NCBI GenBank assembly: GCA_029204045.2
Contig: CM055066.1
Span: forward strand, 43,724,342 to 43,788,341
From: Tillandsia leiboldiana
Taxonomy: Eukaryota > Streptophyta > Magnoliopsida > Poales > Bromeliaceae
Length of the DNA: 64,000 nucleotides
Reading direction: 5' to 3'
Part shown: piece after piece, positions 24,034-35,240 of the stretch
Position numbering within the stretch: the first letter of the stretch is position 1
Layout: each line of letters begins with the position of its first letter
The notes under the pieces: generated by a model
The model's input: only the letters and a program-made list of their open reading frames with translations
Told to the model about the DNA's origin: nothing
The model's database searches: none
Program-made: the position numbers and the translations under genes

Positions 24034-24045
24034 GCTCTGATACCA
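24034..24045 (-). other. Primer-binding site, initiator tRNA-Met type
   Basis: The minus strand reads TGGTATCAGAGC, complementary to the 3' end of plant initiator tRNA-Met, 7 nt downstream of the 5' LTR end at 24053. Together with the PPT at 9414 it fixes the element on the minus strand and makes 24053-28217 the 5' LTR. Confidence 0.92.
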
Positions 24046-24052
24046 CCTAATC

Positions 24053-27000
24053 TGTCACGCCCCGGGGTCGAAACTGCGACCCGGGCTCGCCAACAGATCC
24101 GCCACCTATGCCAAACCCGCATAGGCGAAGCGTCCTACCTGCAAAAAGAACTACAGCTAACAGATATCAGAGCTAAAAGATAAAACTGCTATAGAAATAA
24201 AATCAACCACTGTACAACTGAAGATAAAACAACAAGGTTCCTCTCCCAAAAAGATAATCATACAATAACCTCGAGTACAAAACTCATAGCTCAACAGGGA
24301 GATAACTCAAATAAAACATCAGTGTACAAGCTCTCAATACATCATATCCTCACTACATCAGTCTCTCAAAAGAGGAAATAAATACCACTCTACCGACTAT
24401 ACTGAAGATCTCCTCCAAAGGGGGTACCGCTACTCTCCAAAGATGGGTCTGGATCTAGCTCGCTACTCCCTCACCACGCACAGCAACCACAGAACGGCAA
24501 CACCCGCCAAGACTCTGCAAACAAAGAGGAGAAAGGACAAAAGGGGGAAAACCCCCAACGGGCGTGAGAACTTCGCAATAAGGGAGTTCTCAGTGGGTAT
24601 CGCCACAAGGCCCGACGATCTGCCCACCAAGACTACTAGAGGCAAAAGATAACCGATGCAGTAAAACTGAAAGAAGAAGCTGGAAACACTCTACAGCTAC
24701 CATGCCTCTAACCAAATGCTCAAATGGGGCAACTCTGATGAAGATATGCAACACTCGCACACGAGATGCTCAATCGACCCAATCGAGCTGACTGCCGCAT
24801 CGGGTCCAGTCAAACCTGCGCCCACCTACAACCACCTCCCGCTGACGGGCAGGAATTACGTAGGGCGTCCAAACGGACTGACTCGCTATCGAGTAGTGGC
24901 TCATGCAGGCTATAGTCAAATCCATGCCCTCTCTCTCTCAGAACGGAAAGACTCAAGATGCTCAACCTCTCACACAAAGGTCAAAGAACTCACAACGACC
25001 ACGGGACCACCGTCAATCCCCGAACGGTTCCCAACAATACTAGCACTGGTCTAAACACAGCTACTAGACTCCACTCGGTCCCCCAGGCACGAGTGTAACA
25101 AAAAGTATCTGACTGAATAAACCCAATCGATAGACCAGTAATCACTGGTACTGCCTGCTCTGCCGCGACGGGTATGCCAGCCTACGCATAACACCGAAGC
25201 AAAGGAGTCCCAAGGACTCAAAACCCAGCATGGTGCCCGGCGCTCTGCACCGTGGAAAGCCTACTCCGGAGTGGCACTCGAGGGGAGCGACCCACACGAG
25301 TAAAGTATCACTGTATCAAGCATCACTGTATCGAGTATCTCTGTAACCTCTGTCTCATAATAGCAGGACTGGATCAAGACTATGATCAAAGTGGGAAACT
25401 CCGTCCACTAACACAACCCCGATCTGATGCAATAATACTCAAAAAGTGGGAAACACCATCCACTAGAACAAATCTGATACCCAATCTGATGCAATAGTCA
25501 ACATCCGGTCAACCGCCCAAAGTCCGCGGTCACCGCAATAACCCACAACCCACAATTGGGTAAATTAATCAAGATCCGGTCAACCGCCTACTGTCCGCGG
25601 TTGCCGCAATAACCCACAATCCAACATCAAGCACACCCTGTCTCTGACCCTAAGGTCCCAGCTACACTATCCCAAACCTCTGCTCGAACCCGAGCAACAT
25701 GACTCAAAAGTCTAAATAAAAAGGAGAAAGAAAGCAATCATGGTTTCTCCTAAGTCAAATTCCAAGATGTAGTGCAGCAGTAAAAGATGGCCTAACTATA
25801 TGTTCATACACATATGTCCATACAAGCATGCATTTGTCCTGAAGAAGGATAAAGAAAATAAACCTCATGCCAGAATTAACAATGACCATACCTGTCCATG
25901 ATTTTCGATCCATAATCACTCCTTGGAGTAGAACCTGCACATAACTACATAATCCTATCCCAATGCATAAACCAGCCTCATAAAAGGTTATGTGCTAATA
26001 TGGCATGATAATTAATCCTGATATGGTAACCTTGCCTTAGGTGGGCTTCCACTAATCACCAACATGAATATTTGATTATACCATTGTCATACTATGAGAA
26101 ATTCACTTGCAATTTCCATAGAATCCTCAGTGTTAAACTTACCGACCAATTTCAGTTATTGTACCGTACACCTGCATGCAATGCTAACGTATAACAATAT
26201 AGAGAACCGTCCACCGGTTCCGGGAATAAGGCACCCACCTGAAAAGCTGATTGTCCAAAGCCCAACAGCTGAAAACACCAGATAACTCTAATCCCTTGCT
26301 CCAATAAGTTCAGCACACCCGTAACTCTCCTGGCACAATACAAAGCTCACTAATTACACTAAGGCTCCCAAATATAACTCTTATAATCCCATACAACAAC
26401 AGTCCCGAAACTGTTAAATTATCACCTGCAGAAAGTGCCCAGAAAATTCCAAGAAAAAACCCACAGCGATCCTCGCGTCGATAGCTTCGCAACGGTACCT
26501 TGCACGCCCAAATCCGAGTTCGGTAAGTCAAGATAAAAATTCGGCAAGGTGGTACACTCAAAAGATTTCAGCACAAAAGACTGTAGCACTGTACACAGAG
26601 AAACAGTGATTCTCACCTCTGATGAAATCTCAGAAAAATCCAATAAAAATACGAGCGCGTTCCTTGCGATCTGTAGATGAAAAAGTTGTATAAGCTCGTT
26701 TCCGGCTGACGCTTGGGCGCAAAGATATGGCCAAAACACCTCGATGCTGTCCACAAAGCCAAACAGAAAAAGGGTCACAGTGTTGCCTCGGGATCCGTGC
26801 CAAAAACTCGCAACGGGAAAGCGCGATCAATACGAAAGATGAAGCCCTACCTCTTAGGAGTCTGTCGGCGCAAGAATCACAGAAAAAGGAGCTCGGGGTA
26901 GCCCAGGGGAGCTAAAACACTGCTGCTGCGCCGAAGAAGAACACTAGAAAGCAACGTCGCGCCGCGCCGTAAAATGGGGAACCTCGGGATTCGAGCCTCC

Positions 27001-28217
27001 AAAAATCCCAGAACTTGGCGCGAAGATCAAGGACTTGAAGATGAAAATCTTCCAAGAAGGGAGCTCGGGGAGATCAAGCTTGGGCTGAGAGGAAAAAGCC
27101 AAAGAAGAGGGCTCGGGCTGCCTATTTATAGGCTGAGAAAAACATTAGGAGAAATACCCAATGTGTCCCAAGTTCCGGGCGCGCACAGTGCGGCCCGGCC
27201 CAGCCCGCAGGTTTCGGGCGCGCACAGTGCGGCCCGGCCCGCCAAGATTCGGGCGCGCACAGTGCGGCCCGGTCCACCACACAGCCCAGTCCGCTAACAC
27301 CCCGGGCCCCACTGCACCCGGTGCACCTGCGCCCGCCAATGGCGACGCGACACGTGGCCCGGCCACCCGTGCACCGCGCACGTCGCGCCGTGGACCGCGC
27401 ACGTCGCGGCTGACCCGGGCCCGTACGGCCACCTGCCCCGCCGTACGGCCACCTGCCCCGGTCAACGACCCCACCGATTGCGTGGACCGGGAGCACAACA
27501 CCGGACCAACTACCTCCCGCCACGTGTCCACCCGGTCTACCGTGCACCACCGGCCTGCTCCGTGAACCCAGACCACAACACCGACCAGTGAAAAACCTGC
27601 CACGTGTCCCTTCCTCGGGTGCACGACGGCCGCGTGGACCGCGCACCTGACCGCGCCCCCGCGCGCCTGCCCGCGCCCCTGTGCGCCTGCCCGCGGCCGC
27701 GCGCCGCCTGCCCGAGCGCCCTCCGCCGCCTTCCGCCGCTGCCCGCCGCCGCCAACCGCCGCCGGCGATCGCCGGAAACACTGTTCCGGCGATGAACAGT
27801 AACCGCAGCCCAAAAACATCAAGTAAATAGCCCATCTTGACCGTTTTCGCGCGCTGATTCCAAAAACGACGTCCATTTTGCCAAATTCCAAACCTATAAT
27901 TCGCCGGAGGCTCCCGCAAACCCCAAAACTGCCAAAACTTCCGGGAGCCCGCTTTTGGGTATCCGGACTCAGAATTAAGCAAACAAAAAGCCATTTCCAA
28001 GCGTTTTTCCGCACCGAACCCAAATCCACCCTCTGTTTGGCCAAAATCCTTTCCTAAAATTCGGCAAAAGCAGCCGAAGGCCAATACACCCAACCAAAGC
28101 TCACAGGGTCCATCTCTTGTGTCCAAATAGGCGCGCGAACACCGCCGACAAGCCACGTAGGCTTCCAGAAGCTGCTGGTCACACTGTAGAAGCCCGGCAA
28201 AGGTCCGGGTCACCACA
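24053..28217 (-). repeat. Family-A 5' LTR (right copy)
   Basis: 4165 bp, nearly identical to 5250-9413. Visible differences include 'ctaaacacagct' for 'ctaaacatagct', 'gctgattgtcc' for 'gctgactgtcc', 'cctggcacaat' for 'cctggcgcaat' and 'ggatccgtgcc' for 'ggatccatgcc'. The TATA box is at 27123-27130 and the triplicated U3 element at about 27170-27270. The minus ORFs of 299-364 codons over 27122-28216 run through GC-rich U3 and have no known domain. Confidence 0.92.
27123..27130 (-). promoter_or_regulatory. TATA box of the 5' LTR (family A)
   Basis: TATAAATA on the minus strand. As this is the 5' LTR, it would drive the full-length transcript toward lower coordinates. Confidence 0.7.
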
Positions 28218-28222
28218 ATAAT
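28218..28222. repeat. Target-site duplication ATAAT, right copy
   Basis: Matches 5245-5249 exactly and directly abuts the LTR end CACCACA. Confidence 0.9.
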
Positions 28223-28249
28223 ATTTGGTACATAGATGAAAAGACGAGA

Positions 28250-28647
28250 GTCAAGAAAGCAAAGTTAAAATGCACGATAAATAAACATAAGTGTCGCTCA
28301 TCCTCGTGGCTAGCATCATCGTCGGGTTGATGGGAAGAACTAGGTCCGGCAGCACCTGGAATTGTATCATCCCTTCGGCACCCAAGGTAATCAAATATTT
28401 TCTTTAACCCATCCTCGAGCTCATCCGTTCAACAACAAACTAAACGGAAATGAAAAGCAAGAACAAGATAAGAAAAGGGTCACCCATCGTCATGTCTGTC
28501 ATCAACATCATCATCATGTGAAGTAGGTCCATGTGAAGTACTTGGTCCAGTCGCTCCAGGAACTACATCATCATGCTTGCAGCCGAGGATATCAAAAATC
28601 TTCTTTAATCCGTCCTCAAGCTTCTTTAAACCTTGTTCCATTATTTT
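28250..28647 (-). pseudogene. Post-stop tail of the ORF, with a duplicated exon-like unit
   Basis: After the TAG that ends the 28648-29817 ORF, the same minus frame stays open for about 53 more codons (to about 28487): 'KIMEQGLKKLEDGLKKIFD', then 'ILGCKHDDVVPGATGPS' and an Asp/His-rich end. A related unit follows at about 28290-28425, reading 'ELEDGLKKIFDYLGCRRDD' then 'TIPGAAGPSSSHQPDDD'. The two look like tandem-duplicated C-terminal exons separated by an intron-like stretch rich in T on the minus strand. The TAG may be a CAG-to-TAG mutation. Confidence 0.5.
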
Positions 28648-29817
28648 CTACAATGCGCGTACATCCCGATGTAATGATTGTAGAGTCACTACCTCATCTG
28701 ATCCAGTAGAGGCTTGATGTTGCACTTGACGAGGCGGTGCACTTGGAGTCGCATCACTTGCACGACCTTTCACTTGCCCAAAGGTCTTTAGAGTGCTAAT
28801 TGACTTGGCCAAAGTAATTCCATTAATAGCGCCCAAGCCATAGTCATATTTGACACAGTTGATATCAACTCCGTGATCTTCCAAAAGGCTAGTGATCAAG
28901 ATCGGGTAAGGAAGTAGTTCACTGCGATTTGTTCCGTTAATTACATGCGCCATTTGTTCCCAAATATGATATGGAATATTGACGTTAACTCCAGATGCAC
29001 TCTCTGGGTGACCAAGAAAATAAAGAAGAAGAAGGCGATCCCATCGTATCCTTTTAGTCCCCAACGTCGGCAAGAGGTTGTAGCAAACAATTAAAGACAT
29101 AATGTGGTATTCCGGCTTTAAATCCTTTGATTCAACATACAACCTGTTTGTATGTGTTCCCGACTTGCAAATTGCATTCACAACAACATCCCAATGAGTT
29201 TCATACTGAAAATCACCCCGAGTATACTGCAGACCAGATGTATCAACAGGCAACCCAAGATTCGCACCGATTACACCAGGAGTTATATCAAAATTGACAC
29301 CTCCAACTGTGGTTTCGAATATGAATGTCCCGGTGTCATCATCCTCTTGAATTATAACTGCCCTCATGTAAAACTCCCTGATTAACTCCAAACAGAAACC
29401 CTTCTTTGCTGGAACTCTACCAAGTGGCTCAATAGGAATTCGTTCTAGTAGCCTTGCAAGGTCCGGAACTTCTCGATACAATTCATTGAAGTTGACATGT
29501 CGCTCTCCAATACATGCTCTATTTTCAAATAATCCACGGCGCTTTGAACTAATGTGTTGTTCACCTTCTCCAAATTTTGATCGCCGATCTGATTGAGAGC
29601 CCTCACGAATTACTGGTCCACCGGTATTTCTTCGTGGAGAAGAATCTGCACCTTTCTTTTTCCTTGTAGTCATCGGTGCCTTTCCTTTCCCTATTACTGA
29701 TTCTTCCTCATATTTCGATGAAGGTTCTGATTCTGAGCTTGTTGATACTTCATCCCGTGATCGTTTTGAAGCTTTCTTCTTCCCACGTCCACGACCACGT
29801 CCACTCTCGGTGGCCAT
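28648..29817 (-). CDS. Putative plant transposon-protein domain ORF, env-like position of a Sirevirus
   Basis: About 389 residues from the ATG chosen here (MATESGRGRGRG). The open frame extends to 29904, but the extra N-terminus is hydrophobic and follows an acceptor-like 'TTCTTCACAG'. Residues 1-110 are basic, Ser-rich and low-complexity. From about residue 130 comes a globular region with 'ELIREFYMRA', 'GVNFDITPGVIGANLGLPVD', 'LKPEYHIMSLIVCYNLLPT', 'WDRLLLLYFLGHPES' and 'LLPYPILITSLLEDHGVD'. These are typical of the plant-only 'putative plant transposon protein' family, as I recall it Pfam PF20167. No catalytic role is known to me. Upstream DNA resembles the post-gag region of copia 2, so the gene appears to sit where Sireviruses carry an extra ORF. 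It ends at a TAG with readable sequence beyond it. Confidence 0.6.
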   Translation of the reverse strand: MATESGRGRGRGKKKASKRSRDEVSTSSESEPSSKYEEESVIGKGKAPMTTRKKKGADSSPRRNTGGPVIREGSQSDRRSKFGEGEQHISSKRRGLFENRACIGERHVNFNELYREVPDLARLLERIPIEPLGRVPAKKGFCLELIREFYMRAVIIQEDDDTGTFIFETTVGGVNFDITPGVIGANLGLPVDTSGLQYTRGDFQYETHWDVVVNAICKSGTHTNRLYVESKDLKPEYHIMSLIVCYNLLPTLGTKRIRWDRLLLLYFLGHPESASGVNVNIPYHIWEQMAHVINGTNRSELLPYPILITSLLEDHGVDINCVKYDYGLGAINGITLAKSISTLKTFGQVKGRASDATPSAPPRQVQHQASTGSDEVVTLQSLHRDVRAL

Positions 29818-30183
29818 CAAAACCACAAGTGCAAGTAGCAAAGAGAATGCCATTATCCTGTGAAGAACATAATGCACTATGACTTCATCGAATATGAATA
29901 TCATAAAAAGGCTTATAAATGTTCACCAAACATTCTAAACATGTAAACTTTGAAGTCATCAAAAATAATTTAGAGATTCAAACTCTATTACGATGTAATA
30001 GATTATCAAAAATGACTTTCAGAGATTTTCAAAATGACATCAATTTGATCAATACCCTTTCAAATTAGAGATAAGCACTAATATACTTAAGGGTGTCCCC
30101 TCAATACCCTTTGAAATTTGAGATAAGCTATAAAGGGTCTTTTTTCGAAGGGCACACATATATTCAAAAGGGGACAGCTATAG
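29818..30183 (-). other. Sirevirus-like non-coding region upstream of the ORF
   Basis: 29930-30100 is clearly similar to 57880-58030 inside copia 2, sharing 'aagtcatcaaaaata', 'agagatttyyaaa', 'atgacatcaatttt' and 'gagataagcacta'. The block 'accctttgaaatttgagataagc' is then partly repeated. The segment therefore derives from the 3' non-coding part of a minus-oriented Sirevirus. No gene of its own. Confidence 0.55.
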
Positions 30184-33100
30184 TGTCACGCCCCGAGTTT
30201 TGAAAAGCGGGCTAATTTTTTTTTTTTTTTAAATCAGAGTTTAAATCATTTCAGGCGTGAACAGATCGCCACATGTATAGTAAATTCCCTGTCCAATTGG
30301 ACAGAGTCTTTCCTATACATGCACGTCTAAGCACTTACAGTCAATACCAGAGTAGTCTAAACTACGCATACATCATTAGTCATTTTACAATATTTTAAAC
30401 ATAATGCGGAAGATAAAATATACTGGTGACATAAGGGTCGGTACTATCGCAACAGCCTCACCAACGTGTCCCGACATCCCAGCACCCGAACGACCTGAAA
30501 AATGGTCACCCAGGGGGTGTGAGATACATCGACAGTGTATCCCAGTGGGCACGACGAGCCGAGAAATAGCTAATCGTACCTACTGGATACAATAATCTGC
30601 GGATAGTAAATAGATCCATAGGTAAAGCTAAATAATCAATAAAAAGACTAAAGATAAGTCAAAGATATAACTGAGCAGATATGGGTACAGAATGAATCAG
30701 TAAAGCATGCTAGAACACGGAAATATAACTATGCATCATTAGCGAAAAGCAAGTACCCAACCGATGCCACTATTGGTCACGGGGACCTCAGGCGAAGATA
30801 TCAAAGCAGAAACAACCACAATCATACTAGATTCCACCTAGCCGAGCTGAAAAGCAACCCCGTACCATTGATTTACCCGAGAGGATCCTCGTACCTAACG
30901 GTACAGCCGAGAGTTTCCTCATATCGGTACAGCCGAGGGGCTCCCCGTACCCAGTGATACAGCAAGAGGGGATTGCTCACGGGTCAACCAGACCCTTTAC
31001 CGGTAAAGAACGCAATGTGGGGGATCAATCCCACAGCATACGCGAGTGAACAGCAGGTGTACAACCATCATAATGCTAATGCTCAAGCTCACGGTCCACA
31101 GACCGGGTAATCGGCAACATGCCGGAAATCCCCACAGGGATGCAGACGTCTGTATATCAATCATGGTCAATCATGCATATCTGGAGTATAAGTACAAGAA
31201 TAACTCGACACAAAAATAGTGTATCAATCAACAGGCATGATAAGACCAAGTAAGACTACTATACTGAGATATATAAATCTGATGACAAATAAACAAGATA
31301 TGTCCAAGTAAAGCAGGATATAAGCAGTCTATGATGGTATAGCATAAATGCAAGATCAGGGCTAATATCAAAAACAGGTGTCCGACTAACTAAAGCACCC
31401 AGAGGGCCGAAAAGATAAAACTCGGACCGAAGATAAACCCACCTGTGTGTTGGCGGACCAACGACTCCAACAGAAGGCTCGTGGGCCGGAGTCAGACTGC
31501 AAGGACCTGAATCACGAATACTAATCATGGACGGACTCACACATTCCCCAAACCACAGACTCACACTATACAGATAGTTTAAATAGGGAACTTCCCTAAC
31601 CTTTTCCAAATTGCATGTTATATATATATTAAAACTCACTAATTAAGCCACTTTGCTAAAATCGATGCTCGATCGGAGCCATAATTACTTCACACTTCCG
31701 GAAAGGCCAATTTGGCACCGGAAGCCACCGACTTGAAACGAGAGCCACTGGACCAGCCAGGATAGTGTCGGGGATAACTAGGGATAGATAACAACATCTA
31801 TAAACTGTTCTATTACATCGAAGTACGCGAAATTCGCGCCGAAAGCCGTTAAACTGACGATTTTGCCGATTTACGGTACGTTAACCGATTCTCGCTCAAC
31901 GAAGACCAACGGATCTCTAACAAAAAGCTTAAAGATCACATACACACTGTCCAAGACAGTCCACAAAGTCACATTTGCAACTTGGTCCTTACTGTTCTTT
32001 AAAATTGCATAAATACACTAATTTAAACACTGTTTCGGTTCGTTCTCACAATCCGGGAGGTTTTAACCTACGCCGTAAATTCCAGTAGATAGATCTCGAC
32101 ACAAGCTAACCCGTGCTCACTGGTTTGAGTGGACACGAAGCCCAAAAACACACTCGGGTCCATAAAAACTAATCAGCTAGAGCTTAGATTACTACACTAA
32201 GCCAACTACATGTTCTTTATGGAAATTAGGGTGAGCATCATGCTTAATAGGATCTATAGAGTCGAGGGCTCACCTTCGGAGCGTCGCAGACCAGTCGGAG
32301 AGATGGCCGGAGCAAAGTGACCGAGGTTGCAACCTTGCAAAGGCTCGGTTTGGCCGAGGCTTAGTCAAGTCAGGTTCAAGCCTGAAGCAGAGGCAAGCAG
32401 CAGCAAGAGGACACTCACAGAGGTGGCTCGGTCACTTCCCGACCCAGCTCCGGCTGCCGGATGCGGCGGCGGCGGCCGGAGACGAGACTCGGGCAAGCCT
32501 TGGGTGCAACAATGGAAGGTCAGATTCTACTCATTATGGTCCACATGCAAATACATGGGAAGCTTATAAATGACCCATAGAGCATACCTGGGTGGTCGGC
32601 CGGCGGTTAGAGGCGACGGCGGCGGCCAGAGACGAGACACGGCCGAGCTTAGGCCTAAATGGCGGATCTTCAACCGTGGCTCTTGAATCCCAGCAACTTG
32701 CACAAACCCACTCACCTCGATGCCGTGGAGCTTGCTGAGGTGATGGCCGGCGATTTGGGTGAGCGGCGGCGCCGGGCGGCGAGGTTCGGCGCCCGGTTCT
32801 AGGGCACGCCCGAGCGTCGCGGATCCTCAACCAATCGTCCTCAAACTTGGAGAGGATCTTGCAGTCGATCAAACTAAAGTTTCCAACGTGCCTGATCTGG
32901 TCTTCAACGGCTGGAAAAAGCTTGGGAACAGATCTGGCCCAATATTAGGTTTCCGGCGATCTTCTCTCACCTGCTGGCAACCGGAGCACGGCAGGGTCTG
33001 CGGCTTCACAAAGAGATTGCTCTCGACGTTAGAAGAAGACTGCATGGGTTCAAGACCCAACAAAAATGAAGAAAGGAGATGATCTTACCTCGTCGGGAAA

Positions 33101-34028
33101 ACCCAAGGAAGAAGATGACCCCGCGGCGGCGCACGTCGGAGCTCGGTGCCGGGAACCCTTTGGCTCGATGTCTGCAACACAGGGGAACTACCAAATTAAG
33201 TTTGGGTCAACTTGGACCTTCCCAAACACCTCCCTCACCAACAACCGAAGAGGATGCCTTCTTTAATGGTTATCTTGGTCCTCTCCGGCGATGGAAAGAC
33301 GGCGGCCGGCGGCGTAACGCCCGAGGAGAGATGCAGAGGGAGATGAGGAGACGGTGCTGTGCGGCTAGGGTAAAAGTTTCTGGGTTTAGGGTTTCTAAGC
33401 CAACCCTAAAGCTATTACTTATACACATGTAACAAGATGCTAAAAACCCCCTCAACTCAAGGTATTTTGTGCTGGGTCCTTCACAGAATATTTATTTCAC
33501 ACTCTGGTCCATGTCCATGAAGCGGCACAGTAATCGGAGCATAAAATATAGGGGTTCGTGTGCAAGATGCGACATTTTTTGCTGCTTTTCGCATTTTTCG
33601 AGGAGTTTGAGTCTCCAAACGAAAAAACGGACTTCACCACGACCTCCGACTCGACGAAACCTATCAGGTAGCGACTTTTGTTCGTCGACTAAAAATCCAA
33701 ATAAATCACAGATCCATAAAATACTATGATATTTACAGTTCAGCACGCTTTTCGAGGCTCTAGGGTCGTCAAACATAGATTCCGTCTGCGCCATTGTGCT
33801 CGGATCGACGAAACCGTTGCAATCGACTATTTGGATCGTCGGAATCGGATTCCGAACGGTTGATTGGGTCAATGTTGGCCGGAAAACAATTAACTTATAG
33901 GGTCACTATTCACTTAAGTCGTCCACTGCACAACTGTACAAATTAAAACAGTCATCGAAAAACCACTGTAATGAACTTGAACTCGATCTTATTATTGAAT
34001 TCGCCTTTAAAATATCTCGATTATTACA
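30184..34028 (-). mobile_element. Family-B solo LTR with TSD TATAG
   Basis: A 3845-bp LTR in minus orientation. On the minus strand it begins TGTAATAATCGAG and ends CTCGGGGCGTGACA. TATAG occurs at 30179-30183 and again at 34029-34033. It contains a TATA-like TATAAGTA at 33416-33423 (minus), donor GAG/GTAAGA at 33083-33088, and a stem-loop at 30523-30541 that recurs in family B (right copy) and family D. The internal region, PBS and PPT are absent. Many short ORFs lie across 32300-33500 on both strands; none has a recognisable domain. Confidence 0.85.
30523..30541 (-). other. Conserved LTR stem-loop (family B, left)
   Basis: On the minus strand GATACA and TGTATC flank a 7-nt loop. The stem is preceded by CCCACTGG and followed by CTCACACCC, GGGTGAC, a T run and CAG. 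The same layout is at 39789-39806 and 54460-54476 with different stem bases. Confidence 0.6.
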
Positions 34029-34033
34029 TATAG

Positions 34034-34558
34034 AGGGCACACATATATTCATATATATACAAGATAGTATGGTACGGGGGTGCTTGAGGCTCATTCAAAT
34101 AAACATATAAATTGCACTGACTCCATTAGTATTTAGTACAGATATAGATAAGTTCAAATGTTCAAATGTTCATCTTATATCTTCATACAAGATGCTCAAT
34201 TGTTCAAGTGTTCATCTTGTATCTTCATACAAGATGTTCAAATGTTCAAGTGTTCATCTTGTATCTATAGCTGTTCATACAAGTTCTGAACAGCTATAGA
34301 TAAGTTATGAACATTCATATATACATGATGGACCATTTTAAATTATACTAGTGACAAGAATGTCTAAAGAGTCTAAAAAAATTGAACAAGTGTTCCATCT
34401 TGTACTTGAAAATGGAACACTTGTATCTTCATACAAATAGTTACAAGAATGTCTAGAAAACTGCATACAAGAGTCTAAAAGTACTCCACACTTGAAAATG
34501 AAACAAGTGTTCCATCTTGTACTAGAAAATAGAACAGTTGAAAATGGAACACAAAATA
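34034..34558. repeat. AT-rich short-repeat and hairpin region
   Basis: Non-coding. It starts with 'agggcacacatatattca', which also occurs just left of the solo LTR at 30150. Hairpins: 34213-34236 (10-bp perfect stem CATCTTGTAT, 4-nt loop) and 34262-34302 (16-bp perfect stem TATCTATAGCTGTTCA, 9-nt loop). Related direct repeats of 'gttcaagtgttcatcttgtat' and 'acaagtgttccatcttgtac' fill 34150-34550. It may be a MITE-like or slippage-grown sequence. No TIR or TSD pair was recognised. Confidence 0.55.
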
Positions 34559-35240
34559 TGTAGAGTACCGGGACTTCGGATAGTGTACCGACCTCGCAAG
34601 ATGGCGTGGTGCAGAGAAATTGCTTTGGACGGGTTCCAATTGTGTTTACAGATGAGTACGGGTTGATTCGGATCAACACGAAAGCCCCAGCTTGAATCGG
34701 AATTTTCCGGACATTGTGCGCCGTTAGAGGACTGGTTTGTTAGAGCCTCGACTCCACAGTTGTATGCAAAAAATTGGAAAAGGTTTGGAATATGTGTATT
34801 TTCGGTTTACAGTGGAGTTCGGAAGGTTTCGGACTGATGCGGAGGCCCCGAAGGCGAAAAGTGAGTTGGAGTTGGCTTAAAATGGATTAATTAATTATTT
34901 AATTAAATTGGATAATTAGTCTGAAGGAAAGAAAAAGGAATTTAAAAGAGAGTACGGAATGGAATTAGTGGTTGGTGTTGGAGGGTTTCATTTTCCCATG
35001 CACCATGCACCATGCACCAACTCCTCTAATTAGCCCCTTTAATTAGCAATGCCACATCATCACCTTCTCCATGGAATTGAAACAGAGGAAAAAACTTGAA
35101 ACAGAGGATTGAATGAATGGAGAAGAAGAAGAATAAGAAGTGGAGTTGAGGGGAAATAAAAGATGGGTTTGAAAGAGGCGAAGGTGTTCTTCTAGTGTGG
35201 ACTTACCGTTGGAAGCCGAGCGGAGCACGCGCGCGTCGAG
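34559..35240 (+). mobile_element. Family-C gypsy LTR fragment (first)
   Basis: Begins TGTAGAGTACCGGG and matches 42048-42980 along its length, including 'cctcgcaagatggcgtggtgcagagaaat', GTGAGT at 34861-34866, CATGCAC repeats near 34999 and 'ggagcacgcgcgcg'. It is cut at 35240, where a family-B LTR starts. It therefore represents only the 5' part of an LTR. No ORF of note. Confidence 0.7.

Larger units (their letters stand above)
18192..24052 (-). mobile_element. Internal region of family-A element (complete copy)
   Basis: PPT (18192-18202), integrase tail (about 18202-18414), RNase H tail (about 18800-18877), RT remnants (19312-19370 and 19582-19776), protease remnant (within 19837-20040), nested solo LTR (20637-23073), then a stretch unique to this copy (about 23180-24030) up to the PBS. 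Position 23180-24030 is where gag should be, but no CCHC knuckle or capsid-like ORF is visible on the minus strand. The 169-codon plus ORF at 23365-23874 is antisense and unconvincing. Without the solo LTR the internal region is about 3.4 kb. Confidence 0.8.
5250..28217 (-). mobile_element. Young non-autonomous Ty3/gypsy element (family A), with assembly duplication
   Basis: A complete LTR retrotransposon in minus orientation. The left LTR is 5250-9413 and the right LTR 24053-28217. Both start TGTCACGCC and end CACCACA on the plus strand, both are about 4.16 kb, and I noticed only about a dozen differences between them. The PBS is at 24034-24045, the PPT at 9414-9424 and the TSD is ATAAT. The internal region contains only fragments of gypsy protease, reverse transcriptase, RNase H and integrase, so the element resembles a large retrotransposon derivative needing trans-acting proteins. 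A solo LTR of another family is nested in it. A third, partial LTR (14504-18191) and a second internal copy follow a 100-N gap and probably reflect an assembly overlap; the real length would then be about 14.2 kb. Confidence 0.92.

Noticed and set aside
5250..28217. A real tandem retrotransposon (LTR-internal-LTR-internal-LTR)
   Set aside because: Possible in plants, but the gap, missing 438 bp and indel gradient favour an unmerged contig overlap. Not excluded without reads.
28648..29817. Ordinary host nuclear gene
   Set aside because: The domain is of transposon origin, the upstream DNA is Sirevirus-like, and the frame is broken by a stop, so a host function is not supported.
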